Shown: one piece after another, positions 8,175 to 18,537 of the stretch
Layout of the letters: each line of letters begins with the position of its first letter
Numbering within the stretch: the first letter of the stretch is position 1
Source of the DNA: an uncultured Eubacteriales bacterium
GTDB lineage: Bacteria; Bacillota; Clostridia; Christensenellales; Aristaeellaceae
DNA: 64,000 nucleotides
NCBI GenBank assembly: GCA_902767565.1
Contig: CACXHY010000008.1
Coordinates: forward strand, 1-64,000
Direction: 5' to 3'
Notes under the pieces: model-generated
Told to the model about the DNA's origin: nothing
What the model saw: the letters and a program-made list of their open reading frames with translations, nothing else
Databases searched by the model: none
Program-made: the position numbers and the translations under genes

Positions 8175-11100
8175 AGAACTGGAGCATGAGAGCTGCGGCG
8201 TGGGCGCCATTGCCGACCTGACCGGCAAGGCGACCCACCGCACGGTGGATCAGGCGCTTTCCATCGTGGAACGCCTTGCGCACCGTGCCGGCAGCGATGC
8301 TCCCGGCACCACAGGCGACGGCGTGGGCATCATGACGCAAGTCCCCCACGCCCTTTTTGCGGCCTGGGCCCGGGAGGAGGGCGTCGTGCTGGGACAGCCT
8401 GGAGACTACGGCGTGGGCATGTTCTTCCTGCCGGAGGACGAGGTCGGCTGCCGCAGCGCCAGCCGGATCTTCGAACAGCTGGCCGCCTCCGAGGGGCTGG
8501 CCTTCCTGGGCTGGCGCGACGTGCCCTGCCATCCGGCCCAGCTGGGCGCCGGTGCCCGCCGCACCATGCCCCGGATCCGCCAGTGCTTCCTGGCGCGCCC
8601 CGAAAGCGTGAAGCCCGGCGCTGGATTTGACCGGCGGCTCTACGTTCTCCGCAGGGCCTTTGAAAAGCAGGACACGGATACTTATATCTGTTCCCTGTCC
8701 TGCCGGACCATCGTCTACAAGGGCATGATGCTGGTCAGCCAGCTCCGCTCGTTCTACGACGACCTGCAGGACGTGCGGTACGCCTCGCGGATGGCCATGG
8801 TGCACTCCCGTTTTTCCACCAACACCTTCCCGTCCTGGAGCAAGGCGCATCCCCAGCGGATGCTGCTGCATAACGGAGAGATCAACACAATCCGCGGCAA
8901 CCACGACCGGATGAAGGCCCGGGAGGAGACCATGCGCTCCGCCGTCATGGGGGATGAGATGCGGCGCGTGCTGCCCGTCGTCCGGGAGGGCGGCAGCGAC
9001 AGCCAGATGCTGGACAACACGATGGAGTTCCTGGCCATGAACGGCTTTCCGCTGCCGCTGGCCGGGATGGTGCTCCTGCCGGAGCCCTGGCAGGGGACGA
9101 AGCGGCAAACGCCCTGGCGGGACCTCTACCGCTACTATGCCACGATGATGGAGCCCTGGGACGGCCCGGCCGCCGTGCTGTACTCCGACGGCGATACGGT
9201 GTGCGCCTCCCTGGACCGCAACGGCCTGCGTCCCCTGCGCTGCGCCCTGACCGACGACCGCCGGCTGATCCTCTCCTCCGAGGCGGGGGTCCTGTGGGAA
9301 GAGAACGCCCACATCATCCGCCGCTGGAAACTGACGGGCGGCGATGTGCTGCAGGCCGACCTGGGCACGGGAGAACTGCTGGAAAGCAAGGAACTGAAGA
9401 CCCGCTACGCCCAGGCGCAGCCTTATTCCGCGTGGATGGAAAAGCTGATCACGCTGGACGGGCTGCCCAAGGCAGAAGCCGCCGGAGAGAGGCTCGACGA
9501 TCTCAAGAGGCGGCAGCTGACAAAGGCTTTCCATTACACCTGGGAAGACCTGCAAGACATCCTGCTGCCCATGGCGCGCAGCGGCGCGGAGCCCATCGTA
9601 TCCATGGGCGCGGACGAGCCGCTGGCCGCACTGTCCAAAACACATCCGTCCCTGTTCGACTATTTCAGGCAGCGCTTCGCCCAGGTGACCAACCCGCCCA
9701 TCGACGCCCTGCGGGAGGAGATCAAGACCGACTGCTCCATCTATATCGGAGACGACGGCAACCTGCTCTCGGACGGGCCGGACAACTGCACGGTGCTGGA
9801 GCTTCCCTCTCCGGTGCTGACGGAGGAAGAACTGGCGCGGATCCGCGCGATCCGGCATCCGGCCTTCTCCGTGCGGACGGTTTCCCTGCTTTACGAAAAG
9901 GACGGCGCGCTGCGCGACGCGCTGGACCGGTTCTTTTCCGTGTGTGATCAGGCCTGCGCGGACGGGATCAACATCCTGATCCTGTCGGACCGGGGCGTGG
10001 ACGGGGAGAAACTGGCGATCCCGTCCCTGCTGGCGGTCTCCGCGCTGGAGCAGCACCTGATCCATATCCGGAAGCGCACGGCGGTATCGGTCGTGCTGGA
10101 GAGCGGCGAGCCCCGGGACGTTCACCAGCTGGCGCTGCTCATCGCCTTCGGCGCCCGGGCCGTGAACCCCTGGCTGGCCCACGACTGCATCCGGGCCCTG
10201 TGCGCGGAGGGGCAGGTACAGAAAGCGCCAGAAGACGCCGTCCGGGATTACGACAAAGCCATGACCGCCGGCGTGCTGAAGATCGCCTCCAAGATGGGCG
10301 TCTCCACCCTGCAGGCCTACCAGAGTGCCCAGCTTTTCGAAGCCGTCGGCCTGGACGGACCGTTTGTGGAGCGGTATTTGACCAATACCCCGTATGTGCT
10401 TGGCGGAACGGACCTGAACAAAGTGGAGGCCGACAGCAGGCATCATCACTCCGAAGCCTTTGCCTGCCGCACGGAGATGGGTCTCCCCAGCGTCGGCGTT
10501 CATCGGCTGCGCACAGGGGGCGGAGCCGAAGAGCACCTGTATGCCCCCGAAACCATCCATCTGCTGCAGCAGGCGGTGTGGACGGACAGCCGGGAACTCT
10601 TTGACCGGTACGCGGCCCGGGTGGAGAACGAAGGACCGCGTACCATCCGTTCCATGCTGACATTTGCCTTCGACGCCTGCCGCGCGGTCCCGCCGGAGGA
10701 AGTCGAACCGGCGAGCGAGATCGTGAGGCGCTTCCGCACCGGCGCCATGAGCTACGGCTCCATCTCCCGGGAAGCCCACGAATGCCTGGCGCAGGCCATG
10801 AACCGCCTGGGCGGGAAGTCCAACAGCGGTGAGGGCGGCGAGCTGCCGGAGCGCTTCGGCACCGGGCTGAACTCCGCCATCAAGCAGGTGGCCTCCGGAC
10901 GCTTCGGCGTCACGAGGGACTACCTGCTGTCCGCGAAGGAGATCCAGATCAAGATGGCTCAGGGCGCGAAACCCGGTGAGGGCGGCCACCTGCCCGGCGC
11001 GAAGGTGACGGAGGACGTGGCGAAGACCCGCTGCTCCACTCCGGGCATCTCCCTGATCTCCCCGCCGCCGCACCACGATATCTATTCCATCGAAGACCTG

Positions 11101-12462
11101 GCGGAGCTGATCTATGACCTGCAGTGCGTGGGCGAGCAGGCAAAGATCACCGTCAAGCTGGTGTCCTCCACCGGGGTGGGCACCATTGCCAGCGGCGTTG
11201 CCAAAGCCGGGGCGGGCGGGATCCTGATCTCCGGCGGCGAGGGCGGCACCGGGGCGGCTCCCATGAGCAGCATCCACCACGCCGGACTTCCCTGGGAGAT
11301 CGGCCTGGCGGAAGCCCACCAGGTGCTGTGCCGCAACCGCCTGCGGGAGAAGGTCACACTGGAGACCGACGGCAAGCTGATGACCGGCCATGACGTGGCC
11401 GTCGCCCTGCTGCTGGGCGCGGAGCAGTTCGGGTTTGCCACCGCCCCGCTGGTCGCCATGGGCTGCCGGATGATGCGTGTCTGCCACCTGGGCACCTGCC
11501 CCTTCGGCATCGCCACCCAGGATCCGGAACTGCGCAAACGTTTTGTCGGCAAGCCGGAGTATGTGGAGCGCTTCATGCTGTTCATCGCGGAGCAGCTGCG
11601 GGAGATCATGGCGAAACTGGGCGCCCGGACCGTGGATGAGCTGGTGGGCCGCAGCGACCTGCTGGTGATGAAACCGGACGCGGCCATGGATCTGTCGGAC
11701 CTGATCGGCTTCGCGCGGAACACCCATTTCCAGCCTGAGGCCAGGCATGACTTCCGCCTCGCGGAGCGCGCCGATGCCAGGCTCTATCAGGATCATGTAC
11801 AGCTGATGACCACGGACCGCGCTTTCGGCGCCCTGCTGAAGGGTCCGCGGCAGATCCAGGCGCAGGGCTGCGGCGGCCAGTCCTTCGGCGCCTTCCTGCC
11901 CGAGGGACAGTCCATCACCCTGTACGGCGTGGCCAACGACTATCTCGGGAAAGGTCTGTCCGGAGGAACCATCGCCGTCTGCCCGCCGGTGGACAGCCCC
12001 TGGCATCCGGAGGACACCCTGATCGGCAACGTGGCCTTATACGGCGCGACCTCCGGGTCCGCTTTCATCGCCGGCATGGCAGGCGAGCGCTTCGCCGTGC
12101 GCAACTCCGGCGCATGGGCGGTGGTCGAGGGTGTCGGAGACCATGGCTGCGAGTATATGACCGGCGGCCGCGTGGCCGTGCTGGGTCCCGTGGGGGACAA
12201 TTTCGCCGCGGGCATGAGCGGCGGCATCGCGTGGGTCCTTGACGAAGAGGGACGGTTGAAGGAACGGCTGAACACCGGCCATGTCCGGGCGGAACCGGTC
12301 GGCGCGGCCCAGGCGGCGGAGCTGAAGCGCCTGCTGACGGCGCACCGGGACGCCACCGGATCCCCCAAAGCCGGGGAGATCCTGCGGGATTTCGCGGCCT
12401 GGCTGCCGCGCTTCAAAACCGTCATCTCGGATGAATACAGAGCCTGGCTGGAGGGGGTGTGA
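8143..12462 (+). CDS. gltB: Glutamate synthase large subunit (GOGAT alpha)
   Basis: This 1439-residue subunit transfers glutamine amide nitrogen to 2-oxoglutarate, giving two glutamates. The start at 8143 gives a 17-residue propeptide before the catalytic Cys18 in ESCGVGAI of the class II glutaminase domain (to about residue 400). Next come the central domain, the FMN/synthase domain (about 790-1160, with GGEGGTGAAP) and the 3Fe-4S cysteines in CRMMRVCHLGTCPFG. The C-terminal GXGXG beta-helix domain covers about 1190-1430 (GVANDYLGKGLSGG and similar repeats). Length is slightly below the usual 1480-1530. It is translationally coupled to nitR upstream and to gltD two bases downstream. Confidence 0.97.
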   Translation: MRDPRYPLYREELEHESCGVGAIADLTGKATHRTVDQALSIVERLAHRAGSDAPGTTGDGVGIMTQVPHALFAAWAREEGVVLGQPGDYGVGMFFLPEDEVGCRSASRIFEQLAASEGLAFLGWRDVPCHPAQLGAGARRTMPRIRQCFLARPESVKPGAGFDRRLYVLRRAFEKQDTDTYICSLSCRTIVYKGMMLVSQLRSFYDDLQDVRYASRMAMVHSRFSTNTFPSWSKAHPQRMLLHNGEINTIRGNHDRMKAREETMRSAVMGDEMRRVLPVVREGGSDSQMLDNTMEFLAMNGFPLPLAGMVLLPEPWQGTKRQTPWRDLYRYYATMMEPWDGPAAVLYSDGDTVCASLDRNGLRPLRCALTDDRRLILSSEAGVLWEENAHIIRRWKLTGGDVLQADLGTGELLESKELKTRYAQAQPYSAWMEKLITLDGLPKAEAAGERLDDLKRRQLTKAFHYTWEDLQDILLPMARSGAEPIVSMGADEPLAALSKTHPSLFDYFRQRFAQVTNPPIDALREEIKTDCSIYIGDDGNLLSDGPDNCTVLELPSPVLTEEELARIRAIRHPAFSVRTVSLLYEKDGALRDALDRFFSVCDQACADGINILILSDRGVDGEKLAIPSLLAVSALEQHLIHIRKRTAVSVVLESGEPRDVHQLALLIAFGARAVNPWLAHDCIRALCAEGQVQKAPEDAVRDYDKAMTAGVLKIASKMGVSTLQAYQSAQLFEAVGLDGPFVERYLTNTPYVLGGTDLNKVEADSRHHHSEAFACRTEMGLPSVGVHRLRTGGGAEEHLYAPETIHLLQQAVWTDSRELFDRYAARVENEGPRTIRSMLTFAFDACRAVPPEEVEPASEIVRRFRTGAMSYGSISREAHECLAQAMNRLGGKSNSGEGGELPERFGTGLNSAIKQVASGRFGVTRDYLLSAKEIQIKMAQGAKPGEGGHLPGAKVTEDVAKTRCSTPGISLISPPPHHDIYSIEDLAELIYDLQCVGEQAKITVKLVSSTGVGTIASGVAKAGAGGILISGGEGGTGAAPMSSIHHAGLPWEIGLAEAHQVLCRNRLREKVTLETDGKLMTGHDVAVALLLGAEQFGFATAPLVAMGCRMMRVCHLGTCPFGIATQDPELRKRFVGKPEYVERFMLFIAEQLREIMAKLGARTVDELVGRSDLLVMKPDAAMDLSDLIGFARNTHFQPEARHDFRLAERADARLYQDHVQLMTTDRAFGALLKGPRQIQAQGCGGQSFGAFLPEGQSITLYGVANDYLGKGLSGGTIAVCPPVDSPWHPEDTLIGNVALYGATSGSAFIAGMAGERFAVRNSGAWAVVEGVGDHGCEYMTGGRVAVLGPVGDNFAAGMSGGIAWVLDEEGRLKERLNTGHVRAEPVGAAQAAELKRLLTAHRDATGSPKAGEILRDFAAWLPRFKTVISDEYRAWLEGV

Positions 12463-12464
12463 GC

Positions 12465-13883
12465 ATGGGCCTGATTCGTGGTTTTCTGGAGATCCCCAGG
12501 GCTGAAAACCCGTACCGCAGCGCGGAGGAGCGGCTGTCGGATTTTGAGGATCTGCACCTGGTTCAGCCCCGGGAGCAGCGCTGCCGGCAGGCAGGGCGCT
12601 GCATGAACTGCGGCGCGCCCTTCTGCCAGTCGGATTTCGGCTGTCCGCTGCACAACCTGATCCCGGAATGGAACGAGCTGCTCTGCCGCGGACAGGAGCG
12701 GGCCGCGCTGGAGAGGCTGCTGCAGACCGCGCCTTTCCCGGAGTTTACCGGGCATGTATGTCCCGCTTTGTGCGAAAAGGCATGCAACCTGGCGGATGAC
12801 GGCGTCACGAATCGTGACAACGAGCTGTACCTGATCGAAACCGGCTTTGCGAATGGCTGGATCCGGCCCAGGATCCCGCAGGCCCGCACCGGGAAAACCG
12901 TCGCGGTCGTCGGAAGCGGCCCTTCCGGCCTGGCCTGCGCCGATCTGCTGAATCAGCTGGGCCACAGCGTCACGGTCATCGAGAGAGCCGACCGCCCCGG
13001 CGGGCTGCTGATGTATGGCATTCCCAACATGAAGCTTCCCAAGACCGCCGTTGAACGGCGGATCCGGCTGATGGAGGCGGAAGGCGTCGCCTTCCTGCTG
13101 AACACGGAAGCGGACCCGGAAGCCCTCGCGGGGTATGACGCCGTCATCCTGTGCAGCGGCTCCCGGAAGGCGCGCAGCCTGCCTGTCGCGCACATGGACG
13201 CTCCCGGGGTCTGCTTCGCCGTGGATTATCTGACGGCGGCGACAAAAGCCGTTCTGTCCGGGCGGGATCCCGATCCCTCCGCCAGGGGGAAACACGTTGT
13301 GGTGGTAGGCGGCGGCGACACAGGTAATGACTGCGTGGGGACAGCGCTCCGGCAGGGCTGCGCCTCCGTCACGCAATTGGAGATGATGCCCGCGGCCCCG
13401 GCGTCGCGCACTTCCGGAAACCCCTGGCCGGAATGGCCCCGCACCCTCCGCACCGATTACGGCCAGCTGGAGGCCATCGCCGTGCAGGGAAAGGATCCCC
13501 GGGTCTATGAGACCACCGTGCGTCAGATCCTGACAGACACGCACGGTCATCTGTGCGGCGTGGAAACCGTGCGGCTGGATGCGGCCCATCAGCCTGTGCC
13601 GGGCACGGAGCAGACGCTGCCCTGTGAACTGCTGCTGATCGCGGCGGGCTTCGTCGGGTGCGAGGAGGAAACGCTGAGCGCCTTCGGCCTGACCGCGGAC
13701 CCGCGGGGACGGCTGCTGCCGGAGGACGGCTCGCACCATATCGGCGGAAAGCTCTTCTCTGCCGGGGACATGCGCACCGGGCAGTCACTGGTGGTCCGCG
13801 CCCTGGCTGACGGGCGGGCTGCGGCCCGGGAAGCGGATGCCTTTCTTCAGAGAAAAACACAGATTGATCAGCAAGGGCATTGA
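12465..13883 (+). CDS. gltD: Glutamate synthase small subunit (GOGAT beta, NADPH-dependent)
   Basis: The 472-residue flavoprotein feeds electrons from NAD(P)H to GltB. The N-terminal region has the iron-sulfur cysteines CMNCGAPFC, GCPLHNLIPEW and CPALCEKACN. An FAD-binding Rossmann motif VAVVGSGPSGLACA lies near residue 145 and a second nucleotide-binding motif VVVVGGGDTGNDCVG near 280. AGDMRTGQSLVV near the C-terminus closes the FAD site. The ATG at 12465 follows a GGAGGGGG ribosome site inside the end of gltB; the GTG six bases earlier is less likely. Its stop codon overlaps the -35 element of the glmS promoter. Confidence 0.96.
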   Translation: MGLIRGFLEIPRAENPYRSAEERLSDFEDLHLVQPREQRCRQAGRCMNCGAPFCQSDFGCPLHNLIPEWNELLCRGQERAALERLLQTAPFPEFTGHVCPALCEKACNLADDGVTNRDNELYLIETGFANGWIRPRIPQARTGKTVAVVGSGPSGLACADLLNQLGHSVTVIERADRPGGLLMYGIPNMKLPKTAVERRIRLMEAEGVAFLLNTEADPEALAGYDAVILCSGSRKARSLPVAHMDAPGVCFAVDYLTAATKAVLSGRDPDPSARGKHVVVVGGGDTGNDCVGTALRQGCASVTQLEMMPAAPASRTSGNPWPEWPRTLRTDYGQLEAIAVQGKDPRVYETTVRQILTDTHGHLCGVETVRLDAAHQPVPGTEQTLPCELLLIAAGFVGCEEETLSAFGLTADPRGRLLPEDGSHHIGGKLFSAGDMRTGQSLVVRALADGRAAAREADAFLQRKTQIDQQGH

Positions 13884-13909
13884 CATGGTTCCATCCGAAA
13901 AAGTAGAAT
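13880..13909 (+). promoter_or_regulatory. Promoter of glmS, overlapping the gltD stop codon
   Basis: TTGACA at 13880-13885 and TAGAAT at 13904-13909 with an 18-base spacer. It could give the glmS-pyrG-carA-carB genes expression independent of the glnA attenuator. Confidence 0.75.
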
Positions 13910-13963
13910 AATGCGATATCGTGTCGGGCTTGATCCCGACCGTCAGGAAGGGGCAAGGGAACC

Positions 13964-15832
13964 ATGTGCGGAATCGTCGGATACACGGGCGGGCATCAGG
14001 CCGCGCCGATCCTGCTGGACGGGCTGTCCAGGCTGGAATACAGGGGGTATGACTCCGCCGGACTGGCCGTGCGGAACGGAGAATCCCTGGCCGAGGTGGT
14101 GAAGGCCACCGGCAAGCTCTACCATCTCGCCGACAAAACCGACCAGGGGCGCTCCCTGATCGGCACCTGCGGCATCGGCCACACCCGCTGGGCTACCCAC
14201 GGGGATCCCAGCGTCACCAACGCCCATCCCCATGTCAGCGGCAACTGCACAGGCTCCGGGAGCGGCGCGGTGGAGTCGGATGTGGTGGGCGTCCACAACG
14301 GCATCATCGAGAACTTCGCAGAACTGAAGGAGAAGCTGCTCCACCACGGCTACCAGTTCTACAGCGACACCGATACTGAGGTCGTCGTGAAGCTGGTGGA
14401 CTATTACTACAAGAAGTACAAGATCGGCCCCATCGACGCCATCACCCGCACGATGGTGCGCGTCCGGGGCAGCTATGCCCTGGCGCTGATGTTCCGGGAC
14501 TATCCGGGGGAAATATTCGCCGCCCGGAAGGATTCCCCGCTGATCATCGGCACGGCGGACGAAGCCGCCTATCTCGCCTCCGACGTGCCCGCCATCCTGA
14601 AATACACCCGGCAGGTCTACTATATCGACAACCTGCAGGCCGCCCGGATCGCTCCCGGCAGCGTGAAGTTCTACGACCTGAACGGCGACGAGGTGTCCCT
14701 GCCCCTGACGGAGATCACCTGGGACGCGGCGGCTGCCGAAAAGGGCGGCTACGAACACTTTATGCTCAAGGAGATCCACGAACAGCCCACCGCCGTCCGG
14801 GATACCCTGAACAGCCTCGTGAAGGACGGCCAGATCGACCTGTCCGCCACCGGCCTCACGGACGACGTAATCGGCTCCCTGACCCAGGTGGACATCGTGG
14901 CCTGCGGCTCCGCCTGGCACGTGGGCATGGCGGCGCAATACGTGATCGAGGACCTGGTCAAGCTTCCCGTGCGGGTCGAACTGGCGTCCGAGTTCCGCTA
15001 CCGCAGCATTCCCATGCCGGGGAACACGCTCGTCATCGTGATCTCGCAGTCCGGCGAGACCGCCGACAGCCTGGCTGCGCTGCGGGTGGCGAAGGAGCGC
15101 GGCGCGACCACGCTGGCTGTCGTCAACGTCGTGGGCTCCACCATCGCGAGGGAGGCGGACCATGTGCTCTACACCCTCGCGGGCCCGGAGATCGCCGTGG
15201 CCACCACCAAGGCCTACAGCGCACAGCTTGCTGCGCTGGATGTGCTGGCGGTGCAGATGGCCTTCCTGCGCGGGACCGTCTCCGGGGACCAGTACACCCA
15301 CCTGCTGGAGGAGCTGGCCACCATCCCGGATAAGATCCGGCGGGTGCTGGAGGACAAGGAGCGCCTTCAGTGGTTTTCCTCCAAGATCGTCAACGCGCAC
15401 GACATCTTCTTCATCGGGCGCGGGCTGGACTACGCCATCAGCCTGGAGGGCAGCCTGAAGATGAAGGAGATCAGCTACATCCACTCCGAGGCCTATGCCG
15501 CCGGGGAACTGAAGCACGGCACCATCAGCCTGATCGAGAACAACACCCTGGTCATCGGCGTGCTGACCCAGAGCCAGCTGTTTGAGAAGACGGTCTCCAA
15601 CATGGTGGAGTGCAAATCCCGCGGGGCCTACCTGATGGGCATCACAACCAACGGAAATTTCGCCGTGGAGGACTCGGTGAACTTCACGGTTTACGTTCCC
15701 CGCACGGACGAGCACTTCGTCTCCTCCCTGGCCGTGATCCCCCTGCAGCTGCTGGCCTACTACACCAGCGTCAACCGGGGCCTGGACGTGGACAAGCCGC
15801 GGAACCTGGCCAAGAGCGTGACCGTTGAGTAA
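13964..15832 (+). CDS. glmS: Glucosamine--fructose-6-phosphate aminotransferase (isomerising)
   Basis: The 622-residue enzyme makes glucosamine 6-phosphate from fructose 6-phosphate and glutamine, the entry step for peptidoglycan amino sugars. The start MCGIVGY puts the catalytic Cys at position 2. The class II glutaminase domain runs to about residue 235, with [11 protein letters not shown] and [11 protein letters not shown]. Two SIS sugar-isomerase domains follow (about 300-430 and 475-610; [33 protein letters not shown] split as [10 protein letters not shown] and [13 protein letters not shown]). The C-terminus [13 protein letters not shown] is the family signature. No glmS ribozyme core was recognised in the 50-base leader, which is too short to hold one. 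Confidence 0.97.
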   Translation: MCGIVGYTGGHQAAPILLDGLSRLEYRGYDSAGLAVRNGESLAEVVKATGKLYHLADKTDQGRSLIGTCGIGHTRWATHGDPSVTNAHPHVSGNCTGSGSGAVESDVVGVHNGIIENFAELKEKLLHHGYQFYSDTDTEVVVKLVDYYYKKYKIGPIDAITRTMVRVRGSYALALMFRDYPGEIFAARKDSPLIIGTADEAAYLASDVPAILKYTRQVYYIDNLQAARIAPGSVKFYDLNGDEVSLPLTEITWDAAAAEKGGYEHFMLKEIHEQPTAVRDTLNSLVKDGQIDLSATGLTDDVIGSLTQVDIVACGSAWHVGMAAQYVIEDLVKLPVRVELASEFRYRSIPMPGNTLVIVISQSGETADSLAALRVAKERGATTLAVVNVVGSTIAREADHVLYTLAGPEIAVATTKAYSAQLAALDVLAVQMAFLRGTVSGDQYTHLLEELATIPDKIRRVLEDKERLQWFSSKIVNAHDIFFIGRGLDYAISLEGSLKMKEISYIHSEAYAAGELKHGTISLIENNTLVIGVLTQSQLFEKTVSNMVECKSRGAYLMGITTNGNFAVEDSVNFTVYVPRTDEHFVSSLAVIPLQLLAYYTSVNRGLDVDKPRNLAKSVTVE

Positions 15833-15848
15833 GAGGGGGCAAAAACCC

Positions 15849-17447
15849 ATGACTAAGTACATCTTTGTGACCGGCGGCGTGGTCTCCGGCCTGGGCAAGG
15901 GCATCACCGCCGCTTCCCTCGGACGGCTGCTGAAGGCCCGGGGTCTGAGGGTGGCCGCCCAGAAGCTCGACCCCTACATCAACGTGGATCCGGGCACCAT
16001 GAGCCCCTACCAGCACGGGGAGGTATACGTCACCGAGGACGGCGCGGAGACCGACCTGGACCTGGGGCATTACGAGCGCTTCATCGACGAGGACCTGAAC
16101 CGGTACTCCAACCTGACCACCGGCAAGGTGTACTCCCGGGTGATCCAGCGGGAGCGCCAGGGCGGCTATCTCGGCTCCACCGTGCAGACCATTCCCCACA
16201 TCACGGACGAGATCAAGCACTTCATCTACCGGGTGGGCGAGCAGACCGACGCGGACGTGGTCATCACGGAGATCGGCGGCACCATCGGCGACATCGAGAG
16301 CCAGCCCTTCATCGAGGCCATCCGCCAGGTTGGACTGGAGGTGGGACGGGAGAACGCTCTGTATGTGCATGTGACCCTGGTGCCCTATCTGAAGGCATCC
16401 GGCGAACACAAGTCAAAGCCCACCCAGCACAGCGTGAAGGAACTCCAGGGCATGGGCATCAGCCCCGACATCATCGTGCTGCGGGTGGATGAAAAGATCA
16501 CGGATGATTCGATCTTCTCGAAGATTGCCCATTTCTGCAACGTAAAGCCGGACTGCGTCATCGAAAACCTGACCCTGCCCAACCTTTACGAGGCGCCGCT
16601 GATGCTGGAGGAGGCGAACCTTTCCGGCATCGTGTGCCGGGAGCTGGGCATCGACGCCCCGGCGCCGGATCTCACCGAATGGCGGGAACTGGCGGAGCGC
16701 ATCCGGCATCAGAACCGGACCGTCCGGATCGGCCTGGTGGGAAAATACGTGCAGCTGCACGACGCCTATCTCTCCGTCGCAGAGGCCCTGCGCCACGCGG
16801 GGTACGCCCTGGATGCGAAGGTGGAGATCGAATGGATCGATTCGGAGACGCTGAACGAAGAGAGCATTGCAGACGCGCTGGGCAGGGTGCAGGGCATCAT
16901 CGTCCCCGGCGGCTTCGGGGGACGGGGGATCGAGGGCATGATCCTCACGGCAAAGTACGCCCGGGAGCATCACATGCCCTATTTCGGGATCTGCCTGGGC
17001 ATGCAGATCGCGGTCATCGAGTTTGCCCGTCACGCGGCGGGACTGGCCGGCGCCAATTCCCACGAGTTTGACGAAAACGCGCCTTACCAGGTGATCCACT
17101 ATATGCCCGGACAGAACGATGAGATCGACAAGGGCGGCACGCTGCGCCTGGGCAAATACCCCTGTATCCTGAGGGAGGACACGGTCATCGCGCACTGCTA
17201 CGGAAAGGCCGAGATCAGCGAGCGCCACCGCCACCGCTACGAGTTCGCCAACGCCTTCCGGGAACCGTTGGAGCAGGCGGGCCTGTGCCTCTCGGGGCTC
17301 TCCCCGGACGGCCGGCTGGTGGAAACGGTGGAGATCCCCGGGGAACGCTTCTTCGTGGGTGTCCAGTTCCACCCCGAGTTCAAGAGCCGCCCCAACAAGC
17401 CGCATCCTCTGTTCGAGGGGTTTGTGAAAGCGTCCCTGGAGACGTAA
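15849..17447 (+). CDS. pyrG: CTP synthase
   Basis: The 532-residue enzyme aminates UTP to CTP with glutamine and ATP. The synthetase domain (about 1-265) starts with the P-loop-like [18 protein letters not shown] and contains [13 protein letters not shown] and the switch LDLGHYERF. The class I glutaminase domain (about 290-532) has the nucleophile Cys in [15 protein letters not shown] and the catalytic His-Glu in QFHPEFKS. Length is typical (530-555). The ATG at 15849 is preferred over the upstream frame at 15825, which overlaps glmS; the ribosome site is GAGGGGG. It lies 16 bases after glmS and 25 bases before carA. Confidence 0.97.
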   Translation: MTKYIFVTGGVVSGLGKGITAASLGRLLKARGLRVAAQKLDPYINVDPGTMSPYQHGEVYVTEDGAETDLDLGHYERFIDEDLNRYSNLTTGKVYSRVIQRERQGGYLGSTVQTIPHITDEIKHFIYRVGEQTDADVVITEIGGTIGDIESQPFIEAIRQVGLEVGRENALYVHVTLVPYLKASGEHKSKPTQHSVKELQGMGISPDIIVLRVDEKITDDSIFSKIAHFCNVKPDCVIENLTLPNLYEAPLMLEEANLSGIVCRELGIDAPAPDLTEWRELAERIRHQNRTVRIGLVGKYVQLHDAYLSVAEALRHAGYALDAKVEIEWIDSETLNEESIADALGRVQGIIVPGGFGGRGIEGMILTAKYAREHHMPYFGICLGMQIAVIEFARHAAGLAGANSHEFDENAPYQVIHYMPGQNDEIDKGGTLRLGKYPCILREDTVIAHCYGKAEISERHRHRYEFANAFREPLEQAGLCLSGLSPDGRLVETVEIPGERFFVGVQFHPEFKSRPNKPHPLFEGFVKASLET

Positions 17448-17472
17448 TGACTGCGTAAAGACAGGTGAGAGA

Positions 17473-18537
17473 ATGGCGTATCTGGTCCTCAGCAATGGCA
17501 TGACCTTCGAGGGGCTCCGCATCGGAGCCCCTGTTGACCGTATTGGAGAGCTGGTGTTCACCACCGGCATGGTGGGCTATCTCGAAACGCTGACGGATCC
17601 CAGCTACTACGGTCAGATCGTCACCCATTCTTTCCCGATGATCGGCAATTACGGCCTGATCCCGGAGGACTTCGAGGGGCAGAGCGCGCTCTTCGGGTAT
17701 GTCGTGCGTGAGCTGTGCGACGCGCCTTCCAACTTCCGCTCTCAGGGTGTGCTGGACGCGTATCTGAAGACGCAGGGCATCCCCGGCCTGTGCGGGGTAG
17801 ACACAAGGGAGATCGTGCGGATCACCCGCGAGGAAGGCGTGATGAACGCCATGATCTGCGACACCGTCCCCACCGATCTGTCCGCACTCCGCGCTTTCCG
17901 GGTCGAACATGCGGTCCCGTCTGTGACCTGTCATGAGAAAACCGTTTATCCCGCGGAGGGAGCAGAAAGATTCCGGGTTGCCCTGATGGACTACGGAGCA
18001 AAACGAAACATCATCCGATCCCTGCAAAAACGCGGCTGCGCCGTCACCGTGTGGCCCGCGGACACCCCGGCGGAGACGGTGCTGGGCGACGATCCCGACG
18101 GCGTCATGCTCTCCAACGGCCCGGGAGATCCCAAAGAAAACACGGGCTGCATCGCGGAGATCCGGAAGCTGCTGGGGCAGAAGCCGGTTTTCGGCATCTG
18201 CCTCGGGCATCAGCTGACCGCCCTGGCTTTGGGCGGCGACACCGTCAAACTCAAGTACGGCCACCGGGGCGGAAACCAGCCCGTGAAGGACATCGAAACC
18301 GGACGCAGCTGGATCACCAGCCAGAACCACGGGTACGCCGTGGTGGCGAACAGCCTGCGCGGGGTCGGCCGGGAATCCTTTGTCAACCTGAACGACGGCA
18401 GCTGCGAGGGCATGGCGTATCCGGACCTGAACTGCTTCACCGTGCAGTTCCATCCGGAGGCCTGCGCCGGGCCGAAGGACACCGGCTTTCTTTTCGACCG
18501 CTTCATCGGCATGATGGGAGGACACGCATATGCCTAA
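17473..18537 (+). CDS. carA: Carbamoyl-phosphate synthase small (glutaminase) subunit
   Basis: The 354-residue subunit hydrolyses glutamine and passes ammonia to CarB for pyrimidine and arginine synthesis. The N-terminal CPSase domain covers about 1-140 (FTTGMVGYLETLTDPSY, GIPGLCGVDTREIVR). The class I glutaminase domain has LSNGPGDPKEN, nucleophile Cys in FGICLGHQLTALALGG, and HPEA near the C-terminus. Length is typical (about 350-380). It overlaps the start of carB by eight bases, so the two subunits are translationally coupled. Confidence 0.96.
   Translation: MAYLVLSNGMTFEGLRIGAPVDRIGELVFTTGMVGYLETLTDPSYYGQIVTHSFPMIGNYGLIPEDFEGQSALFGYVVRELCDAPSNFRSQGVLDAYLKTQGIPGLCGVDTREIVRITREEGVMNAMICDTVPTDLSALRAFRVEHAVPSVTCHEKTVYPAEGAERFRVALMDYGAKRNIIRSLQKRGCAVTVWPADTPAETVLGDDPDGVMLSNGPGDPKENTGCIAEIRKLLGQKPVFGICLGHQLTALALGGDTVKLKYGHRGGNQPVKDIETGRSWITSQNHGYAVVANSLRGVGRESFVNLNDGSCEGMAYPDLNCFTVQFHPEACAGPKDTGFLFDRFIGMMGGHAYA

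Noticed and set aside
8119-12006. Minus-strand open frame of 1295 codons opposite gltB
   Set aside because: Shadow frame: no motifs or ribosome site, and the plus strand is unmistakably glutamate synthase.
13282-13460. Possible second regulatory protein or frameshift in gltD around residues 275-330
   Set aside because: The segment matches the second nucleotide-binding fold of GltD (GGGDTGNDCVG) and continues in frame to the C-terminal FAD motif.
13910-13963. glmS ribozyme upstream of glmS
   Set aside because: The leader after the promoter is about 45 bases, while the ribozyme needs about 150 or more; no core sequence is present.
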